DNA from: an uncultured Gemella sp.
Lineage (GTDB): Bacteria > Bacillota > Bacilli > Staphylococcales > Gemellaceae
Assembly: GCA_945929765.1 (NCBI GenBank)
Contig: CAMEOL010000003.1
Span: 1 to 20,163, forward strand
DNA: 20,163 bases
Direction of reading: 5' to 3'
Below the pieces are notes generated by a model. That model searched no databases. It saw nothing but the letters and a program-made list of their open reading frames with translations, and had not been told where the DNA came from. Made by a program: the position numbers and the translations under genes. This document shows positions 18,666 to 20,163 of this stretch, piece by piece (position 1 is the first letter of the stretch; every line of letters begins with the position of its first letter).

Positions 18666-20163
18666 ATGAAAAGTATATTAAAGATATGTACAGCTTTAAT
18701 TTTATCTGGGTGTATTATTCCTTGTATTGCTAATGAAGAAATTTCTTTTGCTAGTGAAGAGACGAGTACGGCAGAAGTTAAACCGAAAAAATCAAATTTC
18801 TTTTTGAATGTTAGGGCTGGTGGAGAATTTGTTGAAGACGGAATAAGTTTTACTATTATTGGCGATGGGGAAAGTAAACAATACGTTACAAATAGGGGTT
18901 CTATTTTTCCGAAATTTACTAACGGGGTAGAATATACTATATCTTTAAATGAAAATGAAAAATATACTATGGATGCAATAACTGTAACTGCTAGATTAGA
19001 TAGTTCAGGTTTTGCACATCTTTATAGTAGTAGTGGAGAAGAGATTGATTGGGAAGGATTATTTTTAAAATTAAAATCTAATACGATTACTAGTAGTACA
19101 GAAAATAATTCTACATCAACTCCAAAGGAAACTACAGAAGAAGAAATGGCAACTTTACAATATGTAGCAATACAATATAAAAATAAAGTTATTTCTGATG
19201 TAGTTAAGTTTGATATTGTAGATAAATCTACAGGCTTAGTTGTTACTACGGCAACTTCAAATAGATCTATGCTAAATGGAATAGAATTAGATTCATCAAA
19301 AGAATATACTTTAAAATTACAAGAACATGCTAAATATAATTTTAAACCACTAGATTTTAAATTTAGTTATGATGAAGGGTTTGGAGAGTATATACCTGTT
19401 AAAGTTAGCGATAACGACTTATTATCAAATCTAATTCTAGAAGAAAAAGTTTCAACACCGCAACCTGCTAATAAGAGGTTATCTTTAGATGTTAGGAGCG
19501 AAGATGAATTAGTCATAGATCCATTAACATTCGTAATATCTAAATTAGGGGGAGATTCTATTACTACTACTAGTAGAGCTGGGGCGATATCTCCTATTTT
19601 AAACGTTAAAGATGGAGATGAATTTACTATTACTTTAAGTGAAAATGAACGATATGTAATGGAAAGTTTAAGATTTGTTTACAAATTAAATTCAACGGGA
19701 AATTTATTGCCTTTTATAAATGGCAACATTGAAAATCAATTATTAGAATTAATTTTAAACAAAAAACAAGTATCATTACCACAAGATGATAGTATTGCTA
19801 CGATACCGCAATTTTCGATAGTAGATAAAGTTTCATTAGAATTAGTAAATGAAGATATAACTTTTGTAATTACTAATAAAGAAACGAATGAAAGTAAAGA
19901 GATTAATGCGAAATCTGGGAAATTACCAGAATTGAAGTTAAAAAAAGAAAATAGTTACGTTGTAACGTTAAAAGAAAATTCAAGTTATACTATGTCTCCA
20001 TTTGAGTTTTACGTAATGAGCGACGGGTATCCATTAAATGATGAAACTTTTGAAGAGATGGACAAAATAAAAATATCTAAGGTTGAAGTTATTGATACTA
20101 CACCAATTCACAAAATTTTAGAATTAAATATTCAAGATAAAAATAGTGAATTAATATTAGAAC
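18666..20163 (+). CDS. Exported repeat protein, possible lipoprotein (3' end outside window)
   Basis: From ATG 18666 (AAGGAG 8 nt upstream) the frame is open through all 499 codons to the window end; the stop lies beyond. The N-terminus (MKSILKICTALILSGCIIPC) has a short positive region, a hydrophobic core and LSGC at residues 13-16, which fits a lipobox. Signal peptidase I cleavage after residue 22 or 29 is an alternative. The mature part contains at least four diverged modules of about 106-124 residues. Each has a beta-strand block like EYTISLNENEKYTM, EYTLKLQEHAKYNF, EFTITLSENERYVM and SYVVTLKENSSYTM (starting near residues 89, 213, 319 and 430). A Ser/Thr-rich linker (about 143-160) joins modules 1 and 2. 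The pattern suggests repeated surface-exposed beta domains. I do not recognise the family, and any adhesin role is inference. It has its own promoter downstream of the subtilase terminator. Confidence 0.85.
   Translation, partial: MKSILKICTALILSGCIIPCIANEEISFASEETSTAEVKPKKSNFFLNVRAGGEFVEDGISFTIIGDGESKQYVTNRGSIFPKFTNGVEYTISLNENEKYTMDAITVTARLDSSGFAHLYSSSGEEIDWEGLFLKLKSNTITSSTENNSTSTPKETTEEEMATLQYVAIQYKNKVISDVVKFDIVDKSTGLVVTTATSNRSMLNGIELDSSKEYTLKLQEHAKYNFKPLDFKFSYDEGFGEYIPVKVSDNDLLSNLILEEKVSTPQPANKRLSLDVRSEDELVIDPLTFVISKLGGDSITTTSRAGAISPILNVKDGDEFTITLSENERYVMESLRFVYKLNSTGNLLPFINGNIENQLLELILNKKQVSLPQDDSIATIPQFSIVDKVSLELVNEDITFVITNKETNESKEINAKSGKLPELKLKKENSYVVTLKENSSYTMSPFEFYVMSDGYPLNDETFEEMDKIKISKVEVIDTTPIHKILELNIQDKNSELILE

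Overview
The window looks like chromosomal DNA of a low-GC Gram-positive coccus of the Bacilli. My best guess is Gemella. The reasons are the strong A/T bias, the strong AAGGAG-type ribosome binding sites, the gene order trmR-trhP1-trhP2-udk-greA-mtnN (close to yrrM-yrrN-yrrO-udk-greA...mtnN of Bacillus subtilis), and a large subtilase with G5 repeats and an LPNTG sortase signal. The genus is inferred; I ran no database search. All genes I accept are on the + strand.

Region 1 (1-7300) is a mobile-element edge joined to a type I restriction-modification locus. The window opens in the last ~108 codons of a large serine recombinase. Its terminator and a 20-bp imperfect tandem repeat follow, and then an hsdM that begins abruptly at its SAM-binding motif, with the N-terminal ~190 residues missing. 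Next come a rhuM-like gene broken by one in-frame stop, hsdS and hsdR, with 8-bp overlaps or tight spacing between successive genes. The hsdS gene is the most striking object here. It encodes three target-recognition domains instead of two, and a (AGAC)14 tetranucleotide tract joins the normal two-domain protein to the extra domain. Gain or loss of one repeat stops translation within five codons of the tract and leaves a normal-sized two-domain HsdS. The tract therefore looks like a phase-variable toggle between two architectures of the specificity subunit, not a plain ON/OFF switch.

Region 2 (7300-13025) is a housekeeping block bounded by terminators. trmR, trhP1 and trhP2 belong to the pathway that makes 5-hydroxyuridine and 5-methoxyuridine at the tRNA wobble position. 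They are followed by udk (uridine kinase), greA (transcript cleavage factor) and mtnN (MTA/SAH nucleosidase, which removes the by-product of SAM-dependent methylation). A small unrecognised membrane protein lies between trmR and trhP1. trhP2 has a perfect hairpin between its Shine-Dalgarno sequence and its start codon.

Region 3 (13025-20163) encodes surface proteins. A consensus promoter drives a 1654-residue cell-wall-anchored subtilase (protease-associated domain, Fn3-like domains, five G5 repeats, LPNTG). After a bidirectional terminator, a TTGACA promoter leads to a repeat-containing exported protein, possibly a lipoprotein, that runs off the window end. I see no tRNA or rRNA genes, no CRISPR array and no complete insertion sequence.
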